DNA of 51,598 bases from positions 1-51,598 of the forward strand of contig CALLIL010000024.1 of assembly GCA_938009755.1 (NCBI GenBank), written 5' to 3'. The translations under genes and the position numbers were made by a program. Below the pieces are notes generated by a model. The model searched no databases and was not told the DNA's origin. It saw only the letters and a list, made by a program, of their open reading frames with translations. Origin of the DNA: an uncultured Marinomonas sp. (lineage in GTDB: Bacteria; Pseudomonadota; Gammaproteobacteria; Pseudomonadales; Marinomonadaceae). Of this stretch, positions 31,048 to 40,364 are shown one piece after another (positions within the stretch are counted from its first letter, which is position 1; every line of letters starts with the position of its first letter).

Positions 31048-31266
31048 CAAGATAGCCTATTTCATTAAAGCACATTAAATACATCGACCATTTCACATTA
31101 CCACCACCGATCCTGCCATCTAAGGAAGCTATGAATAAGCCCACTGGCTTCAGCGTGTAGATAAATTTTTATTATTCGAGGCAAGCTTCGCAGTCCAATA
31201 TTTAACATATTGACAAGAAACTTAACAAAGAATAAAAAGTGTTTAGCCCGCGTCCTTCAGGTCTTT

Positions 31267-31377
31267 CAGAGAAACGGCTTCTCTGCGTTAAGAGTGATTG
31301 AAAGGTATTAACATTCCAGCTCACTCTTGCCTTGATAGACCGCTTCTCTAATAAGACTGACACTCAGAAGACTTATT
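31267..31377 (+). ncRNA. Candidate structured RNA: three consecutive stem-loops in an intergenic gap (strand uncertain)
   Basis: CAGAGAA-acggc-TTCTCTG (31267-31285); AAGAGTGA...TCACTCTT (31290-31328); AATAAGaCTGAcacTCAGaagaCTTATT (31350-31377). Confidence 0.25.
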
Positions 31378-31551
31378 CGTACCTTCCCTAGCCTTTCTTC
31401 TCTAAAAACCGTCATTATCTTTCTATTACATTTTACAAACTTAATTTATAAAGAAGACAGATGAAACATGCTAAGATGTAGCAAATAGCCCTATTTTTGA
31501 TATTTATCGACCCATTTTAATGAAGCAATTCAAGCTTAACTTAAGGTTACT

Positions 31552-32295
31552 ATGACTACTAATTCTAATAATTCTAATAATTTTTCTAGCATATCAACAT
31601 CATCACGAAGTTTGCACGTTCAGGTTGCTCGTAGCATTGCGCGTCGAATTCTATCAGGAGAACTTCCACAAGGATCTATCGTCCCGAATGAAATGACACT
31701 TTGCGAGCAATTTGGCGTTAGCCGTACAGCATTACGCGAAGCCATAAAACTACTGACGTCCAAAGGTTTACTCGAGTCTCGACCTAAAATTGGCACTAAA
31801 GTCGTTCATCGTCCATATTGGAATTTTCTAGATGCTCAAATGATCGAATGGATGGATGGCATTAATGACCCTGAAATCTTTTGCAGCCAATTCTTAGGAC
31901 TAAGACGAGCAGTAGAGCCTGAAGCCTGTGCACTTGCGGCGATTCACGCTACGCAGGAGCAGAGAGATGAGCTTTCAGTCATTTTTGAAAGAATGGTTAA
32001 AATCACAAAAAACTTCAATCAAGAAGCATGGACAGAAGTAGACTTAAACTTCCACAGTTTGATTTTTAACGCAACAAATAATGATTTCTATCTGCCATTT
32101 GGCAATATTCTATCAACCATGTTCAAGACCTTTATTATGCATTCCTCAAAAGAAGGCGACGTATGCCTTAATGAGCACCGTTTAATTTATGAAGCAATTA
32201 TGGACAAGGACAGCATTCGAGCGAGAGCCGTTTCTGCCGATCACCTTCAACCAGCCAAACACAGACTACCAAAAACTGAGACAGATATTATCTAA
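31552..32295 (+). CDS. GntR/FadR (FCD domain) transcriptional regulator
   Basis: VARSIARRILSGELPQGSIVPNEMTLCEQFGVSRTALREAIKLLTSKGLLESRPKIGTKV; FCD C-terminal domain. Confidence 0.92.
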   Translation: MTTNSNNSNNFSSISTSSRSLHVQVARSIARRILSGELPQGSIVPNEMTLCEQFGVSRTALREAIKLLTSKGLLESRPKIGTKVVHRPYWNFLDAQMIEWMDGINDPEIFCSQFLGLRRAVEPEACALAAIHATQEQRDELSVIFERMVKITKNFNQEAWTEVDLNFHSLIFNATNNDFYLPFGNILSTMFKTFIMHSSKEGDVCLNEHRLIYEAIMDKDSIRARAVSADHLQPAKHRLPKTETDII

Positions 32296-32472
32296 TACTC
32301 ATAATAAAATAGCAGCCAAAGCGACTGCGCTTTGAGCTGCAACTATTTTCTTCAATCATAACAACAAAGACTTCCAATCCCCTCTTATCTTCTTATCTTT
32401 CATCAGTAAGTGCTGTGTCGTCCTCAGGCTTTCCACTTTTAATCTATTTATTAATACTCCCTATAGAAAAAC

Positions 32473-32511
32473 AAAAAAGGCGTAGCAATATTATTGCTAC
32501 GCCTTTTTTAA
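32473..32511. terminator. Bidirectional intrinsic terminator
   Basis: aaaaaaggcgtagcaata-tta-ttgctacgcctttttt between convergent gntR and SSS genes. Confidence 0.9.
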
Positions 32512-32542
32512 CCTATACGATGGTTACATCATACGGCTATAT

Positions 32543-34303
32543 TTATGCGACTTCTTTTTTACCTTCAGAGCCATCTACTGCTTTTACAAGCAATAAACCA
32601 ACAGCTAAGACGATACCGCCACATAGTAGGAAGACACAACGGCCCCACATTGGATTAGGAATAATGAACATTCCCATTACACCGATACCTGCAATGGCAA
32701 TCAATGTACCCAACATTTTACGTTGTTTGTTATCCAATACTTTTTGTTCAGCGCCTTCAGATACTAATGGTGTTGCCAAGTTATCAAAGAATTGATCTAC
32801 ATCACGCTGACGACCTTCTGTCAGAGGTGTATAGAACAAAGTAGACAAGACAAAGAAACCACCTGTAAAGATAACGTGAGACATTAGACCAAACGCAACT
32901 TTAGAGTCAGACCATTCACGGCTTGTTAGCTCTTCAAGACCAAATAGGTTTTGCAGGAATTCTGGTGTAAGTTGGAAGCCAACAACGTAAGAAACGACAC
33001 CACCAACAACCAAAGTACCCCAACCAGCCCAATCTGGAGTCTTCTTAATGAAGAAACCTAAGAATGCAGGAATTGTCATTGGGAAACCGATCAAAGCACC
33101 TACGTACATCATTGTATCGAAAAGGCTCAAGCCTTTTAGAGAGTTGATGAACAAGGCAATCAGAATAATAAGCACACCAAATACAGTAGAAGTGATTTTA
33201 GAAACAAACACTAATTCTTTTTCAGTTGCTTTTGGACGTAAGATAACTTGGTAGAAGTTCTTAACAAAAATACCAGAGTTACGATTCAAACCAGAGTCCA
33301 TAGAAGACATAGTCGCTGCAAACATCGCTGCAATCAACAAGCCCACCATACCTGCAGGCATATATTGTTCTACAAAGTATAAGTAAGAGAAGTCAGCTGC
33401 TTTTTTACCTGCATCTGGGTAAATAGCCGCCAAATCAACACCTTGACCTGCAACAAACCAACTTGGCATAAACCAAATTAAAGGACCCATAGTCATCAAA
33501 ACACAAGCCAGCAATGCTGCTTTTTTAGCGTTTTTAGAATCTTTTGCAGCTAGGTAACGGTAACCATTCAGCATGTTGTTCGTGATACTGAACTGTTTAA
33601 AGAAAATAAACACAGCCCAAATACCAAAAATGCTCAAATAGTTAAGGTTATTACCACTTACAAATGAAGCACCTTCATCCATTGGGAAGTTAGAAACGAT
33701 CTCACTAACGCCGCCACCTTGAACAATCGCAACAACAGCACATGTAATCGTTACTGCCATGATGATAACCATCTGCATGAAGTCAGAGGCAATAACGGCC
33801 CAAGAACCACCTGTTACAGACATCACCAAAACAACCAAACCAGTAATTACAATCGTTTCCGTCATTCCGAAACCGAAGATACTAGAAGCAATAATAGCTA
33901 AGGCATTCAACCAAACACCAGCAGATACCACACTGTTTGGCATACTAGACCAAGTAAATACTTGCTCATTGACGGAACCAAAGCGCATACGAATGGCTTC
34001 AATTACAGTAACTACTCGTAACTGTCTAAACTTTGGAGCAAAGTAAAGATAGTTCATCAAGTAACCAAATGCATTGGCAACGAAAATAACCGCTACTACG
34101 GCACCATCGTTATAAGCTTTACCAGCAGCCCCGGTAAATGTCCAAGCACTAAATTGTGTCATGAAGGCCGTTGCACCAACCATCCACCACAACATATTAC
34201 CGCCGCCACGGAAGTAATCACTTGTTGTGTTTGTGAATGCTCTGAACATCCAACCAATGCTGATCAAGAATAAGAAATATATTCCGACGATGAGTGTATC
34301 CAT
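32543..34303 (-). CDS. Sodium:solute symporter (SSS family), putative alginate-oligosaccharide/uronate transporter
   Basis: 586 aa, many TM helices; FMTQFSAWTFTGAAGKAYNDG, MPAGMVGLLIAAMFAATMSSMDSGLNRNSGI; next to PL17-like genes. Confidence 0.85.
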   Translation of the reverse strand: MDTLIVGIYFLFLISIGWMFRAFTNTTSDYFRGGGNMLWWMVGATAFMTQFSAWTFTGAAGKAYNDGAVVAVIFVANAFGYLMNYLYFAPKFRQLRVVTVIEAIRMRFGSVNEQVFTWSSMPNSVVSAGVWLNALAIIASSIFGFGMTETIVITGLVVLVMSVTGGSWAVIASDFMQMVIIMAVTITCAVVAIVQGGGVSEIVSNFPMDEGASFVSGNNLNYLSIFGIWAVFIFFKQFSITNNMLNGYRYLAAKDSKNAKKAALLACVLMTMGPLIWFMPSWFVAGQGVDLAAIYPDAGKKAADFSYLYFVEQYMPAGMVGLLIAAMFAATMSSMDSGLNRNSGIFVKNFYQVILRPKATEKELVFVSKITSTVFGVLIILIALFINSLKGLSLFDTMMYVGALIGFPMTIPAFLGFFIKKTPDWAGWGTLVVGGVVSYVVGFQLTPEFLQNLFGLEELTSREWSDSKVAFGLMSHVIFTGGFFVLSTLFYTPLTEGRQRDVDQFFDNLATPLVSEGAEQKVLDNKQRKMLGTLIAIAGIGVMGMFIIPNPMWGRCVFLLCGGIVLAVGLLLVKAVDGSEGKKEVA

Positions 34304-34506
34304 ATTATTACCTTTTTAATTTTTTTAATCAGTGATACGAAATGAACAATACAAACATAAAAACGCTATTTACTGTTTTATAAAAAACAAGCAAGGTATT
34401 GATTGAACCTTACAAAGCAATAAACAATGTCTTATTAAGTCAGCTTGAAAGCGCTAGGCTTTCAGTAAAATCTGGTTTGTTAGTGCACCAAATTCTATGC
34501 TATTTT

Positions 34507-34527
34507 TTTGTGTTAAAATAATACAAA
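34507..34527. promoter_or_regulatory. Near-perfect palindrome upstream of SSS symporter (candidate operator)
   Basis: TTTGTGTTA-AAA-TAATACAAA, one mismatched pair. Confidence 0.3.
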
Positions 34528-34704
34528 TAATCAACAGCTTAGATCAAGCGCTTTTTCCCTATTTATAAGGCTTTACGCAGTCTAATCCACCAATTTTTTC
34601 TTATTAAAACATCACTTGTTAAAATATTAGCCAAAGACTTAAGTCCCGTTCTTCAGTGTCTAAAGTACCACTTGTACCGCTACTATAACCTTGACTAATA
34701 TCAA

Positions 34705-34738
34705 CAAAGCCAGTTGATTGTAAAAACAACTGACTTTG
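34705..34738 (-). terminator. Hairpin downstream of PL17 genes (weak U-tract)
   Basis: caaagccagttg-attgtaaaaa-caactgactttg, 12-bp stem with one G-T pair. Confidence 0.45.
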
Positions 34739-34758
34739 CCTTTTAGAACACCATAAAA

Positions 34759-36912
34759 CTACAATTTAGAAAACGCGCCTGTCCAGCTAAATTCCCCTAG
34801 ATCTGTTTGTAGCGTATGCATGCTTCCCTGTTGCTCAGGTGTGCGATTTGAAACACCGAAACGATACAAAGAACCAGAAACAGTTTCAATTTGGATAACG
34901 GTACCATCCGCATTTTCAGCCAACACAGAAATCCCTGAAACCAAGCCACGAGCGGCATCAGACGCTTCTGTTGATTCATCAAAGAAACCATGTGTTTCCA
35001 ATACAGAAGCAAAGACATGATTAGCGCCGGACTGCCTCAAAATAAAAGCAGGCTCCGTACGCAAGTTAAAATCAGGATCATTGGCACCAATACGAGTAAA
35101 GATCACTTCACTGCCTTTCGGTGCAGTAGAAACCAAACTGTAATAGCTAGAATCATGCAACCAACTTACTAAGGAGCTGCCTTCTACTTTACCTTGCCCC
35201 AGCTTCCAAAGGTGCTGATAACCATTGTCAGCACCCAATGGCTTAAGAGTCGGTGCAACGGAATAATCAAAATCCGTACGCATCACTTGACCTTTATGAT
35301 GGAAAGGTAAATCGTATTCGTGCTCTTCATCGGACTCAATTCGATACACATCGATAACCAATGGTTTTTCAAACTCTTCAATATCAGCAACTAAGATACT
35401 ACGCTGCATATTCACGCCATCGTAGTAACCTTCAATCACTGCGCTTGCACCCTGAAGTTTACTATCACTTACTTCAAAGAAATGCTTCTGGCCAAACTTC
35501 GTTTCTGCCAACGCTGTATTGAATTTGTTCTGTGTTTTCTGATCAACAACCACGGTATTGTGAGCAACAGTCTGCTTACAGTAGCTTTTGTTCTCTGGAA
35601 TATAGCGGCCACCGAATTTAGGCTCAACATTCACCCAACGACCAAAGCCGTAATCCTGTAACACCTCATGACCTCGGTTAAATACACTCATGTGCAAACC
35701 ATCATAATGACCATGATCTAACGCAGAATGGTATTGATGATCAGAACCATGCTGACCAAACCAAATCAAGACCATAGTGTCATCGTCTTGAGCGTCACGG
35801 TGACGTAAAATACTCACACCGCCCTTTTCACCTTTTGGCCCATCACTAAGGAAAATACTGCCCCAAGAGAAAGGTTTAATGGTATCAGCATTTTCTACTG
35901 CAGCAGACAACGCTGCACCAGACGAATGAACCCAGACATCTTGCTGGTGATTTGCCATGCTGATCAAAGTATCGTTTTGCTCATAACGCTGGAAGCAAAC
36001 ACTGGTTGCGATAATAACGCCTTCATCATTGATGCTGATGGTTTTAGAAGAGTCGTTTAATGCAGGCAAACTTCCGTCAGGGAAAGCCGTCGCCATAACC
36101 GCATAAGACGTCGTCTTGATAACAGAGTTGTTGTATTTGTATATTTCAAGCTCTGGTTGGCGACGTTCAATAGACTCTGCAAATAAGAAAATAGGACGCA
36201 AGGAAAAGCGATGGTAATACGGCCCTTCCATATAATAACCATCTGGCGAAAACAGATTATCTAATTGAGTTAAAAAGCCACCTGTTTTGCCGTCTAACTT
36301 TTGGCCATAAAGTGCTTTATCAACGGATGCTTGATCGCCAATGGCATAACCACAAATACCCACAGCAGCCACCGCCCACAAACCATGGTTATGCACGATG
36401 TCAAAATCGTGACCGTAAGTCACAACGAACATGTGAATCATAGGTTTAAACAAATTGTCTGTGATCAGTGTTTTTTCAGCGTCTGACAAAGTATGGAACA
36501 CACAACTGTACGCACAAGAGGCATACAACATCCACATGTTTTCATTCAATGTTTGATGGAACAACTTACCCGGCGGATTCGAGTCACGACTGGTGTTGTC
36601 TTCCAGCGTTGGGTAAACATTCGCGTACTCGGTCAACATGTCAACAATGTAATTGCGGTAAGAGTCGTCTTTCGTGATTAAAAACAAACGCGCGGCAATA
36701 TCCATAATAATGTAATTTTGCTTATGACGATTATGCTCATAACCGCCCGCTTCGCCTTGTTTTTTTGGTACTTCAATACCGACCTCATCGACATATGCTT
36801 TTACTTTTGCGATGTCGCGACGTAAGCCACGCCCTAACAAAGAATCTTTTTCAAGCTCAACCGCTAAGGCATCGGCCTCGTCAAAACTTAATAATAAAGG
36901 TTGATAACTCAT
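34759..36912 (-). CDS. PL17-like oligoalginate lyase/heparinase II-III family protein, copy B
   Basis: GEAGGYEHNRHKQNY, LFHQTLNENMWMLY, HDFDIVHNHGLWAVAAVGICG, YYMEGPYYHRFSLRP; no signal peptide; MSYQPLL start chosen over the track start at 36966 because it avoids a 52-nt overlap. Confidence 0.85.
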   Translation of the reverse strand: MSYQPLLLSFDEADALAVELEKDSLLGRGLRRDIAKVKAYVDEVGIEVPKKQGEAGGYEHNRHKQNYIIMDIAARLFLITKDDSYRNYIVDMLTEYANVYPTLEDNTSRDSNPPGKLFHQTLNENMWMLYASCAYSCVFHTLSDAEKTLITDNLFKPMIHMFVVTYGHDFDIVHNHGLWAVAAVGICGYAIGDQASVDKALYGQKLDGKTGGFLTQLDNLFSPDGYYMEGPYYHRFSLRPIFLFAESIERRQPELEIYKYNNSVIKTTSYAVMATAFPDGSLPALNDSSKTISINDEGVIIATSVCFQRYEQNDTLISMANHQQDVWVHSSGAALSAAVENADTIKPFSWGSIFLSDGPKGEKGGVSILRHRDAQDDDTMVLIWFGQHGSDHQYHSALDHGHYDGLHMSVFNRGHEVLQDYGFGRWVNVEPKFGGRYIPENKSYCKQTVAHNTVVVDQKTQNKFNTALAETKFGQKHFFEVSDSKLQGASAVIEGYYDGVNMQRSILVADIEEFEKPLVIDVYRIESDEEHEYDLPFHHKGQVMRTDFDYSVAPTLKPLGADNGYQHLWKLGQGKVEGSSLVSWLHDSSYYSLVSTAPKGSEVIFTRIGANDPDFNLRTEPAFILRQSGANHVFASVLETHGFFDESTEASDAARGLVSGISVLAENADGTVIQIETVSGSLYRFGVSNRTPEQQGSMHTLQTDLGEFSWTGAFSKL

Positions 36913-36914
36913 GC

Positions 36915-39068
36915 TTATTTTTCCCCTTGAACAGGATGTGTTTCTAGTGAATAGAAACCTTTCCAACTGTATGTATTACCGCCAAATTCAAGTTGATTTT
37001 GACTGTCTTTCGTTACATTTTCTTGGTTGCTGATCATTAGAGTAAATACCGCTTTTTCAGAGGTAATTTCCACAACAGAACCCAATTCATTGTGTCCAAC
37101 CACACGAACATCCGTCACTTGACCTCGAGCATCCGTAGACTGCTCAAACTCTTCATTAAAATAACCATGAGTTTCCAGCACAGAGGCAAACAAGGTTGAG
37201 CCGCCTTTACTGCGCAAGGTAAAACCAGAATCATTTCGCAAATTAAAGCTTGGATCTGCTGCACCAACCGATGTAAAGATAACCTCATCTTGAGTGTTTG
37301 AACTCGTGCCCAGCCAAGTGTAATAAGCATGACCTTGTAACCAACTGATCAAGGATGTTTGTGGCGCACTGCCTGACGCAAGCTTCCACAAATGCTGATA
37401 ACCATTATTTTCACCAAGAGGCAATAGCTCATCGTACGATGTATAACTGAAATTCGTACGTACCAACTGGCCATTGTACTGATGAGAGTAATCATAACTG
37501 TGTTCAGTATCGGACTGTAAACGGAACAAATCGATAAGCAATGGTGCTTCGAAGCGCTCATCATTCAACAAAAACGCACTACGCTGCATTTTAACGTCAT
37601 CATAATGATCATTCGCAAAGGCACTGACACCGATACACGCCTCGCTATCATCGCTAAAAAAGTGCGGAATACCATGTACACTGTCTGCTTTTGCCACATC
37701 AAAGTTGTTTTGGCTTTTTTGATCGACGGTCACAATATTGTGAGCAATGGTTTGGCGAGCGTAAGACACGTTCTCAGGTAAATAACGGCCACCAAACTTA
37801 GGCTCCACGTTTACCCAACGTGCAAATCCGTATTCATTTAATACTTCTTGCCCTCGGTTAAAGAAAGTAATGCCTAATGTGTCGAAATGACCATGTCCCA
37901 TGCCATGTTGGCCGTAGTTCATATTAAGCTGCGCAATACTGCTGTCATTACCTTGTAGACGTAAGAACGCTTGTGCCCCTTTGTCACCATCAGCGCCTTC
38001 GTTTAATTCAATACTAGGGAAGTTCGGAGTAACAATTGCGCCATTTTGCTCTGCTTTTTCGTGCTCATCAGAAAGCGCCAAACCACAAGATTGAACCCAA
38101 ACTTCTCCTTGGATTTCTGCCATGCCGACAATATTTTCATCACAGCCATAATGCTTACACAACACACTAACCGCGACTTGAACACCCGCATCCGTTACGC
38201 CCATGGATTTAGACGCATCGTTCAATGCAGGGAATTTACCGTTTGGATACGCCGTAGCAAGTAAGGCTTTGACTGTGCGACCAATTACGCCATCTTTATA
38301 GTTATAGATATCCACTTCTGGCATAAAACGATGCAGCACTTCAGCAAATACACATGTTGGATGAATGGCATAACGATGGTAATAAGGCCCTTCAATATAG
38401 TAACCCGCTGGTGATAACAACTGAGAAAGCTGTGCTAAAAAGCCACCAGTACCATTGTTTGCCTGCCCATAAACAGCCATTTCAAGGTATTCACGTTTAC
38501 CAAGCACCAAACCACAAATCCCCACGGCAGCAACCGCCCATATCCCGTGGTTGTGAATGCGGTCAAAGTCATGACCATATTTATTGGTAAACATGTCTAA
38601 CATAGGTTCAAACAGTTTTTCGACGATATGATTACGTTGTGCGTCGGTCATTTCATGGGCAACACAAGAATAAGCCAAGCTGCTGAAAAACAACCAGCAG
38701 TGTTCATTTAGAATTTGATGAAAAAGTCGACCTGTAGGATTGGTGTTTTTTTGAACGTGGAAACCAAAGGTTAGATATTTATCAGCGTATAACGATAGAA
38801 GTTCAATAACAAAAGTCGCGTACTTTTTTTCTTTGGTAACAAGAAATAAGTTACCTGCTAGATGCATATATTTGTAATTTTGCTTGTGTCGGTTGTGTTC
38901 GTAACCGCCCGCTTCACCATGACCAGGCACTTCTAACGGCAAACGCATAAAAGCATCTACTTGCTCGGCATGAGATGAAATCGTTTTTCCCATTAAGCTT
39001 GTTTTGCCTAACTGAGCTTGCAAAGGCCCCAGTTCGTTTTCTGTAAATAACACGGATTGCATATTCAT
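36915..39068 (-). CDS. PL17-like oligoalginate lyase/heparinase II-III family protein, copy A
   Basis: GEAGGYEHNRHKQNY, HDFDRIHNHGIWAVAAVGICG, YYIEGPYYHRYAIHP; RBS gaggaaacgat before ATG at 39068 (track start 39104). Confidence 0.85.
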   Translation of the reverse strand: MNMQSVLFTENELGPLQAQLGKTSLMGKTISSHAEQVDAFMRLPLEVPGHGEAGGYEHNRHKQNYKYMHLAGNLFLVTKEKKYATFVIELLSLYADKYLTFGFHVQKNTNPTGRLFHQILNEHCWLFFSSLAYSCVAHEMTDAQRNHIVEKLFEPMLDMFTNKYGHDFDRIHNHGIWAVAAVGICGLVLGKREYLEMAVYGQANNGTGGFLAQLSQLLSPAGYYIEGPYYHRYAIHPTCVFAEVLHRFMPEVDIYNYKDGVIGRTVKALLATAYPNGKFPALNDASKSMGVTDAGVQVAVSVLCKHYGCDENIVGMAEIQGEVWVQSCGLALSDEHEKAEQNGAIVTPNFPSIELNEGADGDKGAQAFLRLQGNDSSIAQLNMNYGQHGMGHGHFDTLGITFFNRGQEVLNEYGFARWVNVEPKFGGRYLPENVSYARQTIAHNIVTVDQKSQNNFDVAKADSVHGIPHFFSDDSEACIGVSAFANDHYDDVKMQRSAFLLNDERFEAPLLIDLFRLQSDTEHSYDYSHQYNGQLVRTNFSYTSYDELLPLGENNGYQHLWKLASGSAPQTSLISWLQGHAYYTWLGTSSNTQDEVIFTSVGAADPSFNLRNDSGFTLRSKGGSTLFASVLETHGYFNEEFEQSTDARGQVTDVRVVGHNELGSVVEITSEKAVFTLMISNQENVTKDSQNQLEFGGNTYSWKGFYSLETHPVQGEK

Positions 39069-39142
39069 ATCGTTTCCTCTAAAACTAACCGTCACCAAAT
39101 TCATAATTATTCTATTTAATGTATCTGTAGGCAGATAACAAA

Positions 39143-39195
39143 AAGCATACCGTCACTTTTCCTATGAAATACAATGGAAGAATGACGGTATGCTT
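39143..39195 (-). terminator. Long hairpin (terminator or attenuator) upstream of PL17 copy A
   Basis: 13-bp perfect stem AAGCATACCGTCA/TGACGGTATGCTT plus 6 inner pairs; followed on minus strand by TTTTTG. Confidence 0.65.
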
Positions 39196-39326
39196 CAGAC
39201 TCAGTGCGTATTACTGATATTATATTACAAAAGCTTATAATCCAAGACATAGTGACTGATAAGGATCAAGAGAACAGCACTTACTCAGCTTGTCACTTAG
39301 CCCCTAAAACGCCTTTAAATGCTGAC

Positions 39327-39569
39327 TTAATCGGGCATTTCTAATTCGTAAATTGCATCATTAATGGTATCTATTTTTGACATCATTGCGCTTTGTGCAT
39401 CAGACAATCCTTTATTGTAAAAGGCACCACCAAATTGCTCAGCAATAAAATCTAAAAAAAATTCCGCATCAAATGTACCAATAGAAGTATCAAGTTCTTG
39501 CTCTAGGTAATCTTTAAGTTTACCTGTCATACGGTTTTTTTCTTCCTCACTGAACGTAAGCTTCGCCAT
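39327..39569 (-). CDS. DUF2164-like small protein
   Basis: MAKLTFSEEEKNRMTGKLKDYLEQELDTSIGTFDAEFFLDFIAEQFGGAFYNKGLSDAQ; RBS AGGAGG before ATG at 39569 (track start 39638). Confidence 0.75.
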   Translation of the reverse strand: MAKLTFSEEEKNRMTGKLKDYLEQELDTSIGTFDAEFFLDFIAEQFGGAFYNKGLSDAQSAMMSKIDTINDAIYELEMPD

Positions 39570-39711
39570 GGTAACCTCCTTTAATATTGTCTCTTTCATC
39601 ATAAGACTACCGCATCCATAACCTAAGGCGTAGCCCATAAACTCAAGAAAGGATCAAACCATTTTCAACCAGCAAACAACAAAACAATAAGCAAAAAAAC
39701 AATAAGCAAAA

Positions 39712-39741
39712 AAAAGCCCTAAACATAAAATGTCTAGGGCA
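39712..39741 (-). terminator. Intrinsic terminator of Spy/CpxP-like gene
   Basis: Minus strand gccctagacat-ttt-atgtttagggc followed by tttttttt. Confidence 0.85.
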
Positions 39742-39780
39742 AACTTATCCTGGGGTAGGAAGCTTGAATATCAAAAATAA

Positions 39781-40257
39781 CTAAGAGTGACTTGGCCCTT
39801 CTAGCGCTTCAATTTGTGTTGGCGTTAATAATTTATAGAGTTTGACGCGGTTCTTCGCATACGCCACGGTCAATTCTTTGGTCAACTCGCCTCTTTCATC
39901 TGCCAACTTATCGACTTCTTTTAAGTAGCCTTTTTCAATCGGTGATAAGCTGCTTATTTCTGCTTGTGTTTGAGCCAATTCATTTTGAATTATACGAATG
40001 GCTTTACCGTCTGCTTTAAACAACTCAGACACTTTATTTCGTGTCTTATCATTCAAATCCAGCTTTTTCGCCAAACGGTCTGCCAACACTTCATAACTTG
40101 GTCGAGGATCTTGAACAGGCGCTGTAGGCACATTAGAAGTCCCTTTACTTGAAGGACTCGTTTCTGCAAATGCATTCACTGCTGCGCCGCTCATCAACAC
40201 AGACGCCAAACCGATCACACTTAACATACCGGCATTTTTACGATTCAACATATACAC
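39781..40257 (-). CDS. Periplasmic Spy/CpxP-like small helical protein
   Basis: Signal peptide; helical charged body; LTPTQIEALEG near C-terminus. Confidence 0.55.
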   Translation of the reverse strand: MYMLNRKNAGMLSVIGLASVLMSGAAVNAFAETSPSSKGTSNVPTAPVQDPRPSYEVLADRLAKKLDLNDKTRNKVSELFKADGKAIRIIQNELAQTQAEISSLSPIEKGYLKEVDKLADERGELTKELTVAYAKNRVKLYKLLTPTQIEALEGPSHS

Positions 40258-40364
40258 TCCTTAGAGATACTTAGGTTAACTGGTTTGATGTAACTGACCA
40301 TTATTATGTCTGTATTTACGTCAAACAGAGTCAAAGACTAAGAATCCACCTAGACAACTTGTCA

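Noticed and set aside
34759-39104. Numerous 60-78-aa ORFs overlapping the PL17-like genes
   Set aside because: No RBS or family signal; they overlap two strongly supported long CDSs
39660-39716. Direct repeat acaataagcaaaaaa x2, considered as the start of a repeat array
   Set aside because: Only two short A-rich copies next to a terminator; simple-sequence slippage is enough to explain it
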